A stretch of DNA of 64,000 nt from Haloarcula nitratireducens (GCF_019599505.1 NZ_RKLT01000010.1:39347-103346), one strand, 5' to 3'. Shown: positions 28,023-38,076, counted from the first letter of the stretch. Numbers and translations: made by a program. Notes: a model not told the origin generated them from the sequence alone.

Positions 28023-28250
28023 GTCCTGTCCGTACCGCGAGTACCATTATTTCCGGAATCCACATCCGTTGCAGTCGTGGATGTGGTCGACTATCGCCCT
28101 GCAGTGCCGGGGTTTTATGGAATACTCTCGTTCATTGACTAGATGGGTCCGGCATCCCGTTGTCGGCTTGCGCCCGCAGCTTACCTGATACCCTTTCAAA
28201 CGCGGGCGTCGGACCCCCCGTTCCTTACTGCTGCATAGCCGGTACTGGGT
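28005..28250. repeat. Family B repeat, copy 4
   Basis: TGTGGATTCCGG (28007-28018) pairs perfectly with CCGGAATCCACA (28053-28064), with a 34-base loop. The conserved GGGGTTTTATGG, TTGACTAGATGGGTCC and CTTACTGCTGCAT blocks follow. Same orientation as copies 1-3. Family A copy 2 begins about 60 bp later. Confidence 0.7.
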
Positions 28251-28312
28251 CGGTTCAATATGGTGAGCGACGGCGGAATGGGAGGCTCGTTGCGTGCGCA
28301 CCGGCGTCTGTC

Positions 28313-28820
28313 TCACCAGTATCGAGTATGGGGTGGTGCCAACATTGACAACAGTTGACGTACGATACGTAGATGGACGCTGAGCGGTACCCGCCGTCTG
28401 AAATGGCTCACGCGCTATCAGCCTCTCAGCGTCCGTAGGTGTATCTGCGAGGCCGTCGTCAGGTCGGCCTCGCTTTTGCGAGACTGTTCGGGAGTACCAG
28501 TGGTACTGACGAGGTACAGGTGGGCATGGTTGGTTAGCTTGGGAGCCTGGTTGTAGTGGGCTGGCCGGCGTCGGGCAGCGGCGCGGCGGTGTACTCGTTG
28601 ACTTGAGATTTCAATGCTCAGGAGCTGCTCGATGTATATTGTGAGAGGCTGGAAGCGGCGACTGGAGGGAAAGCCACGCTGTCACTCGGCTCGGCGCAGA
28701 GTCATCGAGCCGATCAAGACAGGCCCAACTGTGGACTGAGATGTGGATAGCCAGACTGGCAACCCAGCCTTGTTGAAATCCATAGCAAGCGAGATATTTT
28801 GACTCGATGGGGTCAGTACA
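28313..28820 (+). repeat. Family A ~508-bp non-coding repeat, copy 2
   Basis: Nearly the same sequence as 16713-17220, with scattered substitutions and small indels, and no shared reading frame. Ends in CCTTGTTGAAATCCA and the hairpin TGACTC/GGGTCA near 28800-28815. Confidence 0.75.
28341..28477 (+). ncRNA. Candidate structured RNA, second copy
   Basis: Same layout as at 16741: outer stem GGACGCTGAG (28375-28384) with CTCAGCGTCC (28425-28434); inner stem ATGGC/GCTAT, kept by a G-T pair where the other copy has G-C; terminator-like GCGAGGCCG/CGGCCTCGC (28447-28455 with 28465-28473) followed by TTTT. The loops vary more than the stems between copies. Confidence 0.5.
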
Positions 28821-28930
28821 GAGGGAAGTGCCAGTAGACAACTGTGGGTGCCAGTCTTCCGCGACTAGAACCTTTTCGAAAATTGTGCCAGAGTGAATAT
28901 GAGGCCTTCCTTCGAGACAGCAGCTGTTGT

Positions 28931-29458
28931 ATGAATCCGTCGCCACCGCACGATGCCGCGCAACCGGCTACAGAGACCGAAGACACACCATCGCTCGCTC
29001 GTCGAGGGTTTCTACGAGCGAGTGCCGGGGTGGCAGCAACTGCCGTGGGAGTTGCAACCCTTAGTGGAGGGGTTGCTGCACACTTCCCTGCTACCCTCGA
29101 GATCGACATCAAACCAGGCTGTGAAGAGAACCCGATTAACCCGAACAGTCACGGAGTCATTCCGGTTGCCGTCCTGCAGACAGGCGAGTTCGACCCAACG
29201 AGTGAGGCTGTCAGGTATCGGTTTGGAGTTCCCGACGTCGTCGCCGCAGGAGGCGGCGCACGCCCGGCACACGGTGGCCACGTCGAGGATGTAGACGGTG
29301 ACGGGCGAGACGATCTCGTACTACACTTCCCAACAGATGAGACTGGGTTCGATGGGGACGAGTCCGAGGGCCGACTCGAGTGGGAACGAACTGAGGAGGG
29401 GTCACACGGACTGTCCGGAACGGATACGGTCACTCTCGTGGGCCGAAACTCCAGATAA
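28931..29458 (+). CDS. Tat-exported protein with an IKPG...NPINP domain
   Basis: A 175-residue protein from MNPSPPH with a twin-arginine signal LARRGFLRASAGVAA followed by a hydrophobic region. The mature part has IDIKPGCEENPINPNSHGVI and PVAVLQTGEFD, a motif shared by many secreted proteins of unknown function, then HVEDVDGDGRDDLVLHFP, a calcium-loop-like DxDGDGxxD. Probably a small extracellular calcium-binding protein. The 29 residues upstream in frame are not natural. Confidence 0.78.
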   Translation: MNPSPPHDAAQPATETEDTPSLARRGFLRASAGVAATAVGVATLSGGVAAHFPATLEIDIKPGCEENPINPNSHGVIPVAVLQTGEFDPTSEAVRYRFGVPDVVAAGGGARPAHGGHVEDVDGDGRDDLVLHFPTDETGFDGDESEGRLEWERTEEGSHGLSGTDTVTLVGRNSR

Positions 29459-29857
29459 GGCTGCTTTTCGAATTCCGTACGTCAAGAATTCATCTCTCAA
29501 TAGCAATACTTCGCCTAATTCTTCAGATGTCCTCCTGACCGATACGCACACCTAACTACCGGCTGTTTCAGCGGGAAAGGTGTCGAACTAATAGATTGTA
29601 ACAGAGACAGTCGCTCCGAGTATTTCTCCCAGAAGTGGGCCGGACTTGGAAGCCCGTCACACCCGTTGTGAACCGGGAATCGGGACTGGTCGCTCCGTTC
29701 GTGTTACGAACACTCACTCCACTCCTGTAAGAATGGGGTCGCTCTCGGTTCCTGCAGCTAGCACACAGCAACGCCAGCGGCAGCAGGGCACGTGCCACCG
29801 CGTCCAGCAGCGTCGGTTCTGTGCCGATTCCCTTCTCAATTGGTGCTCGTCACAGGG
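29459..29857. other. Intergenic region with a duplicated segment
   Basis: No gene. 29656-29803 is the partner of 16007-16106. The segment directly follows the 3' end of the coiled-coil plasmid gene and probably travels with it. Confidence 0.5.
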
Positions 29858-30742
29858 TTAGGTGGAAGACTCCACCACAACGGGTGTGACACCGCCTGTG
29901 GTTGCTTTCCGGTCGCTGCTCTCCAAGAGATCTAGCCCGACGTAGCGTTGCTCAACCAGTCCTTCGGCAGTGTCGGTGTCCATCGCGAGCAACTCGGTCT
30001 GTGTCTGGTCCCGTCCAACCTGGCGCGTCTTGGCAACGAGATCATCACCACCCAACTCCTGCAGTTTCTCCCAGACACGCTTGACCGTCTGTCGGTGCGG
30101 TTCTTTCCCCAGCTCAGCGGTCAAGGCCGTCTCCACGTCGTCCTTGGTGAAGAAGACGCCACTCCCGTCGGTACGTTCGGTGGCGAACTCTGGCCACCGC
30201 TTGGCGACGCTAATCGCTCGGTACGTGTTCTGCCGGTTCGAGCGCTCGACGAACATCGTCTTGACTTTGGCCTGCCGGCAGTTCGCAAAGAAATCCAGCG
30301 GTGAGGAACTCGGTTCGATGCCCTCGGGCAGTGTCTCAGCGTCTTCCTGCTGATCAGGATCGGCTTCGAGTTGCTGCGCTTTCGCGATGGCGCTCTTGGC
30401 GATCTCGTGAGTCTCTTCCTGTTGCTCTTCAACGTCGTCGAGGCGACTCTCGGCTTCGGCTGACTGCCCAACGGCCGTCGTCGCGATGTCATGAGTCTGC
30501 TCTTGCTGGGCTTCGAGTTCCTCGACGCGATCCTGCAGTTGGTCGATGGTCGCAACCAGGCCTTCGAGAACACTCGAAACGGGGGGTGCCGTTTTCCCCT
30601 CTAACTGCCCCACGAGTTCCTGCAGGGCGTCGGTATCGGGCGCATCATCATCACTAATGTCCATGCCCAGCTGGGCGGCCAGTTGGTCGTCGGTGGCTGT
30701 GCTCTCGGTTTCGTTCTCGTCGGCGTTGGTGTTGCGTGGCAT
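29858..30742 (-). CDS. Coiled-coil and winged-helix plasmid-type protein
   Basis: A 294-residue protein from MPRNTNADENE. It has an acidic N-terminus, a coiled coil with two similar blocks (RVEELEAQQEQTHDIATTAV and RLDDVEEQQEETHEIAKSAI), and a C-terminal region with FFANCRQAKVKTMFVERSNR and a winged-helix-like DDVETALTAELGKEPHRQTV, KRVWEKLQEL. This suggests a DNA-binding, oligomerising protein of plasmid maintenance or regulation; no exact family is recognised. It heads into small genes of a plasmid module. A fragment of a second copy lies at 8779-8877. Confidence 0.72.
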   Translation of the reverse strand: MPRNTNADENETESTATDDQLAAQLGMDISDDDAPDTDALQELVGQLEGKTAPPVSSVLEGLVATIDQLQDRVEELEAQQEQTHDIATTAVGQSAEAESRLDDVEEQQEETHEIAKSAIAKAQQLEADPDQQEDAETLPEGIEPSSSPLDFFANCRQAKVKTMFVERSNRQNTYRAISVAKRWPEFATERTDGSGVFFTKDDVETALTAELGKEPHRQTVKRVWEKLQELGGDDLVAKTRQVGRDQTQTELLAMDTDTAEGLVEQRYVGLDLLESSDRKATTGGVTPVVVESST

Positions 30743-30882
30743 ACTGACCACAGGGCCCGTGCTCGGAATCGAACCGAACAGTGCCGACCACGGCACGGGC
30801 TAAGCGTGACTGGGAGCCAGCAGCGACTGACCACTCCTCGCACCGCGCAGGACACGAGCCAGAACGTCGGGACCGAGCGGCC

Positions 30883-31095
30883 TCATCCCTCGACCTCCGT
30901 GCGGCGTTCGATGACGACATCGTGGCCGTAGTCGCCCTCCCGATACTGCACGGCGAGATTCTCGACCGTGGCAAAGTCCTCGTGCCACTCGGTGTAGTGG
31001 ACCAGATCCCCGACCTGGTAGCGCAGTCGCCACTGCGTCGTCTGAGCGGGCGCTGACTCGCTTGCAGTCGGACTGGCGGGGTCTGTCCGGGCCAT
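30883..31095 (-). CDS. Small plasmid-module protein
   Basis: A 70-residue protein with WRLRYQVGDLVHYTEWHEDF and YREGDYGHDVVIERR, resembling a small beta-rich fold. It precedes the coiled-coil gene on the same strand by 140 bp. No family recognised. Confidence 0.6.
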   Translation of the reverse strand: MARTDPASPTASESAPAQTTQWRLRYQVGDLVHYTEWHEDFATVENLAVQYREGDYGHDVVIERRTEVEG

Positions 31096-31441
31096 CAGCG
31101 ATCACCCCCAGTCGTCGAGTGGACAGTCTCACAGCGTCGCTGGTGGCATCGATCTGAGCGATTGGGCTGGCGAGGAGACCCGAATCTATCTAGTGAGAAG
31201 TTTTTTACAACTAACTGGTAAACAAAGTGAATGCAGTCAGCAGTGTAGCCGTGAATCTTCGGTTCTCGTGTCCGGTGGTTTGGTACTCCCATCGGACGCT
31301 TCGGCCTTGCACACGCACACGAACATGGACAGATCTCCCAGCCGCGGCCATCTTTCTCGTGGCCCTGATTGGGTCCGTGGTGCTGACAGTCCGTTGCAGT
31401 GAGGAGCCGCGCCTGTCTGCGCGACAGCAGTCCTGCACGAG
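31096..31441. other. Intergenic region with a 9-bp hairpin
   Basis: GTCCGGTGG (31270-31278) pairs with CCATCGGAC (31289-31297) across a 10-base loop, with one G-T pair. The same hairpin with paired base changes is found at 12508-12535. Possibly a regulatory or RNA element of this module; the nearest genes on both sides are on the minus strand. Confidence 0.5.
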
Positions 31442-31738
31442 TCATTGAGTCTCACGCTCCTGGCGGTCAGCGTCATCGAAATCTAGCCCATCCAGCTGTC
31501 GACACTCCGCGACTGGCACACAGAACCGCGCGAGCTCAGTAGTCTGTGTCACCGCGAGTACTAGCTCCTCGCGACGGTGGCGGTCACCGGTCGAGGCGAG
31601 CCGCTGGCGCGTCTCCTCGGCTAAGTCTGCGAGCAAGACACCCGTGACAGTCTCGTCATTGTCGACGGCGGTGACGAGCAGTCGTGGCGCACTGTCGAGT
31701 TCGGTGAGGACGACGACCGCGCCGACGGCGGGCGTCAT
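31442..31738 (-). CDS. Small plasmid-module protein, beta-rich
   Basis: A 98-residue protein from MTPAVGAVVVL. VGAVVVLTELDSAPRLLVTA, VDNDETVTGVLL and VPVAECRQLDG suggest a small barrel. The long in-frame extension upstream is a shadow of the neighbouring regulator gene. A decayed copy of its 5' portion lies at 12570-12650. Function unknown. Confidence 0.62.
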   Translation of the reverse strand: MTPAVGAVVVLTELDSAPRLLVTAVDNDETVTGVLLADLAEETRQRLASTGDRHRREELVLAVTQTTELARFCVPVAECRQLDGLDFDDADRQERETQ

Positions 31739-31844
31739 CGGTCCCCTCCCGGCGTGCGTTTCGTCGCCGCCCAGTGCTGGTGGGGGTTCGACGGGTGTTC
31801 GTGGGCTCCAGCGCTGGCTGGGCCGGTTCGTGCAACGGGGCCAG

Positions 31845-32186
31845 TCATGGCTGGTTGGCCTCCGTCGGGGCGTGGACACCGCCGTCGGCGACCGGCCGTG
31901 GGCGGTCAGTGCAGCGGTCGAGGGTCTCGGCCTGGTGAGTGAGGAGCTTGTGGCCGGCCTCAGTGAGGGTGTAGGCGTTGGTGCGGTCGTCGATCGGGTC
32001 GCAAGTGATGAGGTTCTTGTCGGCGAGGGTATCGAGGTTCTGGTAGAGGCGGCTGTGGTTGATCGGCTCGGGGTAGCGCTCGTCGAGGTAGGCCTTGAGT
32101 GCGAGGCCGTAGGGTTCGTCGTCGACGGCGGCGATGGCCTGGCAGACATCGCGCTGGAAGCCCGTGAGGTCGTAATGAGTCGTCAT
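31845..32186 (-). CDS. PadR-like winged-helix regulator
   Basis: A 113-residue protein from MTTHYDLTGF. Features: LTGFQRDVCQAIAAVDDEPYG, LALKAYLDERY, then PINHSRLYQNLDTLADKNLI and the wing DDRTNAYTLTEAGHKLL. This is the haloarchaeal PadR-like regulator type common on plasmids. It heads the minus-strand module of small genes and may control it. Confidence 0.85.
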   Translation of the reverse strand: MTTHYDLTGFQRDVCQAIAAVDDEPYGLALKAYLDERYPEPINHSRLYQNLDTLADKNLITCDPIDDRTNAYTLTEAGHKLLTHQAETLDRCTDRPRPVADGGVHAPTEANQP

Positions 32187-32476
32187 GCTGGACCTCCCTG
32201 GCGGGCTATGCAGTCGGGAGCGGAGCTCCAACGGCTACTGCGGGGACGTGAACAACAGGCAAGTCGTGGGTGTCGTAAGCCGGAACAGCGACGTTGGTCG
32301 GTAGTCGGCTGGCGATACGACGCAGTCCGTGGGAAGGTTTCAAGGCTCCCCGTCGCGTGTGCGTTCATGCGGTTCTGGACCGACGCGACGCCCGTGTTGA
32401 TGGCACGGCGTCGCACTCGGTTTTCCAACGACGCCCGAGGAGCGACGCGTCGGCTGTGATAGAACTGTGAGGTGCG

Positions 32477-32544
32477 CAAGCACTTAGTAGTTCGCGTCTA
32501 TTAGTGAAGTTATGTGTCAACAAGTGCTTGATAGCTCTACTAAG
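32477..32544. promoter_or_regulatory. Interleaved inverted repeats, putative operator
   Basis: CAAGCACTT (32477-32485) is inverted at 32522-32530, and CTTAGTAG (32483-32490) is inverted as CTACTAAG at 32537-32544. They surround TATTAG, a weak TATA candidate, just before the winged-helix gene. An autoregulatory site is plausible. Confidence 0.4.
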
Positions 32545-32898
32545 GGAGAGACAGGTCTTATCGGGGTAACTAATAAAACAGCACGTGATGGCGGAAGTAT
32601 GCCCCCGGAGGAACGTAGAAAGGTCGTCCTCGAGTTTATGGCAGACCATTCGATAGCGCTCCCTCCAAAGGCTATTTTCCGTGGACTCAAAATCGAGAAA
32701 GGAATTACATTCAGCTATCGGACGGTTCAGACGATCCTTTCTGAGCTTGAGGAGCAGGGGTTTGTTGCTAGGGTTGACAAAGAATCACTTGACGAAGGTA
32801 ATATTCAACCTATTCCTGAGGATGAAGCCGGAAGACGGGCGTACTACATGATTACGATGGATGGCCGCCGTGAGGTTGAAGCTGCTGACGGCAGCTAA
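32512..32898 (+). CDS. Winged-helix DNA-binding protein
   Basis: A 128-residue protein, or 99 residues if ATG at 32599 (MPPEERRKVVLEFM) is used; the second start matches the common N-terminus of this haloarchaeal virus/plasmid family better, so the true start is open. HTH: ALPPKAIFRGLKIEKGITFS, YRTVQTILSELEEQGFVAR; wing YYMITMDGRREVE. Probable repressor, with inverted repeats at its 5' end. Confidence 0.8.
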   Translation: MCQQVLDSSTKGETGLIGVTNKTARDGGSMPPEERRKVVLEFMADHSIALPPKAIFRGLKIEKGITFSYRTVQTILSELEEQGFVARVDKESLDEGNIQPIPEDEAGRRAYYMITMDGRREVEAADGS

Positions 32899-33046
32899 AG
32901 GCGCTGATTTTCACCAACTAACGAAGATACTAAGTGCATAGAAGCCGTGAGTATCAAGTAAGAACGCACGCGTCGCTGGTCGGTTTCCTTCAGGAAATCG
33001 CCCCGGTGTACCAGCACCGAGGCGCGTGGGTTCTGACGGAGAACCA

Positions 33047-33340
33047 ATGGCAACTACGCAAGCCAATCCCCAAGAACGTATCGCCCGCGAACAGTTGACT
33101 CAAGACCCTTCGTTCGTCGGCGTTGATGGCGATGATGCTGCCCACTACTGGGACAGCTACGAAGCTGCTGTCGTCGTTGTCGACGCAGATCTGAACGCTG
33201 AGAAATTCGAACTTGTCGAAACGCCCTGTCAAACGCTTCGAGATTGGTGCGAGCACACGCGGCAGCAGCGTGGCTGGTCCGTTGGCCCGCACGTCGGCGG
33301 CTCACTGGTCGGTGATCTGGTTCGAGGTGTCGAAGCATGA
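33047..33340 (+). CDS. Hypothetical plasmid-type protein
   Basis: A 97-residue protein from MATTQANPQERIAREQL. It contains HYWDSYEAAVVVVDADLNAE and TLRDWCEHTRQQRGWSVG. The stop overlaps the ATG of the next gene by four bases (ATGA), giving translational coupling. No domain recognised. Confidence 0.68.
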   Translation: MATTQANPQERIAREQLTQDPSFVGVDGDDAAHYWDSYEAAVVVVDADLNAEKFELVETPCQTLRDWCEHTRQQRGWSVGPHVGGSLVGDLVRGVEA

Positions 33341-33588
33341 GCTGTACCGTCGACGACCGCAAACAGATTCGGCGTGCTGCACGAGCGATTCGCGATGCAG
33401 TGCCGACGATCGCCGTTGACGTGGTCGCGCCGAACGCGAGTCGGCATGACGCGTGGACGCTCGATGCTGTGTTGCGTGACCGCGAGAGTGTGCCACCCGA
33501 AGTGCTGCGGGAGTTGGCGCTAGCTGGGCTGACGCTGCAGCCGGTGCCATCGCAGGCCGGGTATCAGCACGTCGTAGCGACGATGTAG
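33337..33588 (+). CDS. Hypothetical plasmid-type protein
   Basis: An 83-residue protein, second in the two-gene operon. It is helical and Arg/Ala-rich with RRAARAIRDAVPTIAVDVV and VPPEVLRELALAGLTLQPVP. It ends about 130 bp before the conserved CRISPR leader motif. Function unknown; no reason to link it to CRISPR beyond position. Confidence 0.65.
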   Translation: MSCTVDDRKQIRRAARAIRDAVPTIAVDVVAPNASRHDAWTLDAVLRDRESVPPEVLRELALAGLTLQPVPSQAGYQHVVATM

Positions 33589-33716
33589 GTCGACGGGACG
33601 CTACTCAACTCGTCTGCAGAATAGCTCGGTTTAGGTCTCACGTTGGCGCCCCTCTCTCGTAACTGCCACCCATAGGCCGATAGCTTGAGCCCACTATGGA
33701 GTAATTGGCCTGATTT

Positions 33717-33813
33717 CGTCGACCCCCCGGGGGTTCAGGGGGTATTGCCGGTCGACGAAAACAACTTTGTGCAGACAGCCTATAGCAGGCCTATGGCCCG
33801 TAAATGGGGCATG
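33717..33813 (+). promoter_or_regulatory. CRISPR leader of array 1
   Basis: Contains GTCGACCCCCC, GGGGGTT and AGGGGGTATTGCCG followed by GTCGACGAAAA, then ATGGCCCG and GGGCATG directly before the first repeat. Array 2 has the same arrangement at 47401-47495. The leader lies left of the array, so transcription and spacer acquisition proceed rightward from here. Confidence 0.75.
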
Positions 33814-36800
33814 GTTACAGACGGACCCTTGGGCGGTTGAAGCGTTGTGCCGGAGTTCCCACCAACGATTTGCCTTTCGCGTTACAGACGGACCCTTGGG
33901 CGGTTGAAGCACTATGCGCGGCCGCCGACCAGGAGGGCGGCGATGGTTACAGACGGACCCTTGGGCGGTTGAAGCAACAATACCGCGCTTAGAGGAGCAA
34001 ATCCAGGCGAGTTACAGACGGACCCTTGGGCGGTTGAAGCGATTCCATCCACGCTTGGGCGTGGTAGGACTTGCCGTTACAGACGGACCCTTGGGCGGTT
34101 GAAGCCGCCAGCGGTCGATACCGCTCGCGTCAGTACCGCTCAGTTACAGACGGACCCTTGGGCGGTTGAAGCCGGGACTACGATAAGCTGAAGCAGGGAC
34201 TGGAGGAGTTACAGACGGACCCTTGGGCGGTTGAAGCAGCCGCCGAGACCGTGGAGGTTCCGCTCGTCGAGACGGTTACAGACGGACCCTTGGGCGGTTG
34301 AAGCAAGAAGCTCACCGGCCGGGACACCATGCTGGCCGACGTTACAGACGGACCCTTGGGCGGTTGAAGCGAGCTTCGTGACGTTGACGAGGAGATACTC
34401 GATCGTTACAGACGGACCCTTGGGCGGTTGAAGCAGCTCGTAGTCGGTACCTTCGGTAAGCGTCGTGCCGTTACAGACGGACCCTTGGGCGGTTGAAGCG
34501 TGCTGCTGGGCATCGTCGGCGCGCAGTACCTCGCGTTACAGACGGACCCTTGGGCGGTTGAAGCTATCGACATGCGATCTTCGCGGAGGTCGGACTGGGT
34601 TACAGACGGACCCTTGGGCGGTTGAAGCATCGACTGCAACCGAGGCCCGTGAGGCCTGCTGCAGTTACAGACGGACCCTTGGGCGGTTGAAGCGGGTTCA
34701 CGATGACCACTAAGCCCATCGCGGCGACGAGTTACAGACGGACCCTTGGGCGGTTGAAGCCGGCGGTTCGAGAGCACGTGGTCGTCGGCGAGCCACGTTA
34801 CAGACGGACCCTTGGGCGGTTGAAGCCGGCCAGAGAACGTCGACGTCGCGGTTCGGCAGGATGTTACAGACGGACCCTTGGGCGGTTGAAGCCCCGCCAG
34901 GTCGGCGAGTTCACGCTCGATACCGAATGTTACAGACGGACCCTTGGGCGGTTGAAGCCGTCTCGGCCCACTCGACTAGATCACCGAGGTCGCGGTTACA
35001 GACGGACCCTTGGGCGGTTGAAGCACGCGGGCGCGAGCCGCTGGCGAGCAACGCATCGTCGTTACAGACGGACCCTTGGGCGGTTGAAGCGCCGGGACGT
35101 GGGCCAGCCCGACCGGCCGGCCCTCCAGTTACAGACGGACCCTTGGGCGGTTGAAGCTAACAGCCATCTACAGAGACTATACAGAGATGATACAGTTACA
35201 GACGGACCCTTGGGCGGTTGAAGCGCGAACCCGACGACCAAGACGACGGCGAACTCGCTTAGTTACAGACGGACCCTTGGGCGGTTGAAGCGGGTAGTTG
35301 CTCGCGTCGCTGAACTCAGTCGAGACGGTTACAGACGGACCCTTGGGCGGTTGAAGCATTATTGTCGAAATAGCAGTTTTGGACTCGACAATGTTACAGA
35401 CGGACCCTTGGGCGGTTGAAGCGTCTCCTCGTCGCGCTTCTTCCTCACCGTTCGGAAGTTACAGACGGACCCTTGGGCGGTTGAAGCTGAGCACCGTCCT
35501 TCCGAGTGGCGTATCTAACCAGGTTACAGACGGACCCTTGGGCGGTTGAAGCCAGTACGACGGGACGCTCAACTGGCGAGAGGACACCGTTACAGACGGA
35601 CCCTTGGGCGGTTGAAGCCGCACTACGCCGTCTAGAGAAGTGTCCGGGGGATAGGTTACAGACGGACCCTTGGGCGGTTGAAGCAGCATGACCCGAATCG
35701 AGTACGAGGGTCCCGACCTCGTTACAGACGGACCCTTGGGCGGTTGAAGCTTGACTGGGTCGCGCTCCTCCGGACCGCAGTGACAGGTTACAGACGGACC
35801 CTTGGGCGGTTGAAGCGCTCCTCGGAACGGCTCTGTCTGATCAAATGGTGGAGTTACAGACGGACCCTTGGGCGGTTGAAGCTTGTCCTCGGCGATCCGC
35901 CGGAGGACGTCGAGGAGCTGTTACAGACGGACCCTTGGGCGGTTGAAGCGAGCGCGGGACGCCGGTCCGCGACGCACGCGAGACGTGTTACAGACGGACC
36001 CTTGGGCGGTTGAAGCCTGAACTAACGGCGGGCAAACTCAGCGGGTTAGGGTTGTTACAGACGGACCCTTGGGCGGTTGAAGCCGGTGGAACACCGGGGA
36101 TTCGGAGTCCGTTCCGACGGTTACAGACGGACCCTTGGGCGGTTGAAGCCGGTCTACAACTTCTATCCAGTATACGACTGGACGGTTACAGACGGACCCT
36201 TGGGCGGTTGAAGCCCGGTCGTCGCCGAAGACGTTCCAGCGGTCTAAGGCGTGTTACAGACGGACCCTTGGGCGGTTGAAGCTTGTTCCCGTGCGAGATA
36301 GTCCCCAGCGGCCGGTCAGTTACAGACGGACCCTTGGGCGGTTGAAGCCCTCGCAGAACGTCTCCGTTGAAGTTCGGGAAGTGAGTTACAGACGGACCCT
36401 TGGGCGGTTGAAGCTCTAACTGCCGCTGGCAAAAAGGGCGCACTGATAGAGTTACAGACGGACCCTTGGGCGGTTGAAGCCGGTAGTAACTAACAGCCAG
36501 CAGTCTTATCACACAGTTACAGACGGACCCTTGGGCGGTTGAAGCGGCCTCGCGGCCGGCTACCTCTACCGAAACCGGGCGTTACAGACGGACCCTTGGG
36601 CGGTTGAAGCCGCCCCGACACGATCCGCGACCCGGAGACGCGCCGGTTACAGACGGACCCTTGGGCGGTTGAAGCGCCTGCGCTCTGCTGGGGCTGTGAC
36701 TGTCCACGCGGGTTACAGACGGACCCTTGGGCGGTTGAAGCCGTCATATCTGCCACCGTTGCAGGGGAGTTACCTTGTTACAGACGGACCCTTGGGCGGT

Positions 36801-37922
36801 TGAAGCGCGGTCGGGGCCGGCGGCGTGATGATAATGCACTACGTTACAGACGGACCCTTGGGCGGTTGAAGCGACCGAGCGGCACGTTCGAGGTTGTCGA
36901 CGTTCGAGTTACAGACGGACCCTTGGGCGGTTGAAGCTCAAAGAGCTCGTCGACACGGCGACCGGAAAGATCGAGTTACAGACGGACCCTTGGGCGGTTG
37001 AAGCTCGAATGGCGCGCAGTAACCGCATCCCTTCTCCCCACGTTACAGACGGACCCTTGGGCGGTTGAAGCTCCGTCGCCCAATTGGTCGCCCCGATTAG
37101 GGAGTTGTTACAGACGGACCCTTGGGCGGTTGAAGCGGCTATACCGCGGACTACGCCGAATATGTGAACTAGTTACAGACGGACCCTTGGGCGGTTGAAG
37201 CATCCAGTAGTGGCTGAAGTCGACGTTCTTCGAGGGTTACAGACGGACCCTTGGGCGGTTGAAGCTCACAGGCCTCCTCGATGGCCTCCATGTCGTACTC
37301 TAGTTACAGACGGACCCTTGGGCGGTTGAAGCACGCCGGTCTGGGAGAGCTGGAAGCGGCCGTGCTTGTTACAGACGGACCCTTGGGCGGTTGAAGCCAG
37401 ACGCTCTCAGCGTTGACCCACAAAACGCTACACGGTTACAGACGGACCCTTGGGCGGTTGAAGCTGATTCGGGTGCATGGGGTCCAGATTGGACATACAG
37501 TTACAGACGGACCCTTGGGCGGTTGAAGCTTACAGAGGTCCCATATCTCCCGTCGGTTAGTGTCGGTTACAGACGGACCCTTGGGCGGTTGAAGCCCGTC
37601 CGCCGTCCGCTTTCGGGGCGGTCCACACAGGTTACAGACGGACCCTTGGGCGGTTGAAGCCGGGAAGCGCCGGACGAGAACACGACCTGGCACGTGGTTA
37701 CAGACGGACCCTTGGGCGGTTGAAGCTCGATCCTCTCCAGCGTCAAGCCAGCTCGAGATCAGTTACAGACGGACCCTTGGGCGGTTGAAGTCAACCAACT
37801 TGAGGACTAACCGATGAACGCAACCCGTTACAGACGGACCCTTGGGCGGTTGAAGCACCCCGATAGAACAGGACTACACTATCCTGTCGATAGTTACAGA
37901 CGGGCTCTTGAGTGATTGAAGC
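33814..37922 (+). CRISPR. CRISPR array 1, 63 repeats, type I-B
   Basis: Counted by eye: 63 repeats of 30 bp (start GTTACAGACGGACCC, end GGTTGAAGC) and 62 spacers of about 34-37 bp. The first repeat begins at 33814; the last two good ones begin at 37762 (ending GAAGT) and 37827; the final one at 37893 carries several changes. The internal repeats appear identical. Array orientation is set by the leader on the left and decay on the right. Adjacent to the complete cas operon on the same strand. Confidence 0.97.
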
Positions 37923-37955
37923 ACCTGTAGCTCGAGGAATTTGTCTTGGGTCGCG

Positions 37956-37987
37956 GATTTCCAGACGGCTCCTTGTGGAATCGAAGT
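37956..37987 (+). repeat. Relic CRISPR repeat beyond array 1
   Basis: TTTCCAGACGGCTCC, TTGTGGAATCGAAGT resembles a repeat of the GTTTCAGAC...TTGTGGGATTGAAG(C) kind known from other haloarchaea, with several changes. It follows the degenerate last repeat by one spacer length, so it marks the oldest, eroded end of the array. Confidence 0.55.
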
Positions 37988-38076
37988 TCCGCAAACTTCG
38001 CCGTCGAGACGCCACCAGACGCCAATTTCAGTAGACCTCTATTTGGACTATCTACTTTTACTCCGATTAACCGTCA

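Noticed and set aside
31738..32149. Long N-terminal extension of the 98-aa plasmid gene
   Set aside because: Ser/Thr/Pro/Arg-rich shadow of the PadR-like gene; the ATG at 31738 is the sensible start.
33804..37693. Many open frames with repeated peptides such as YRRTLGRLK or LQTDPWAVEA
   Set aside because: They are translations of the CRISPR repeats of array 1 and not genes; the same holds for array 2 with FQTDPREVEV.
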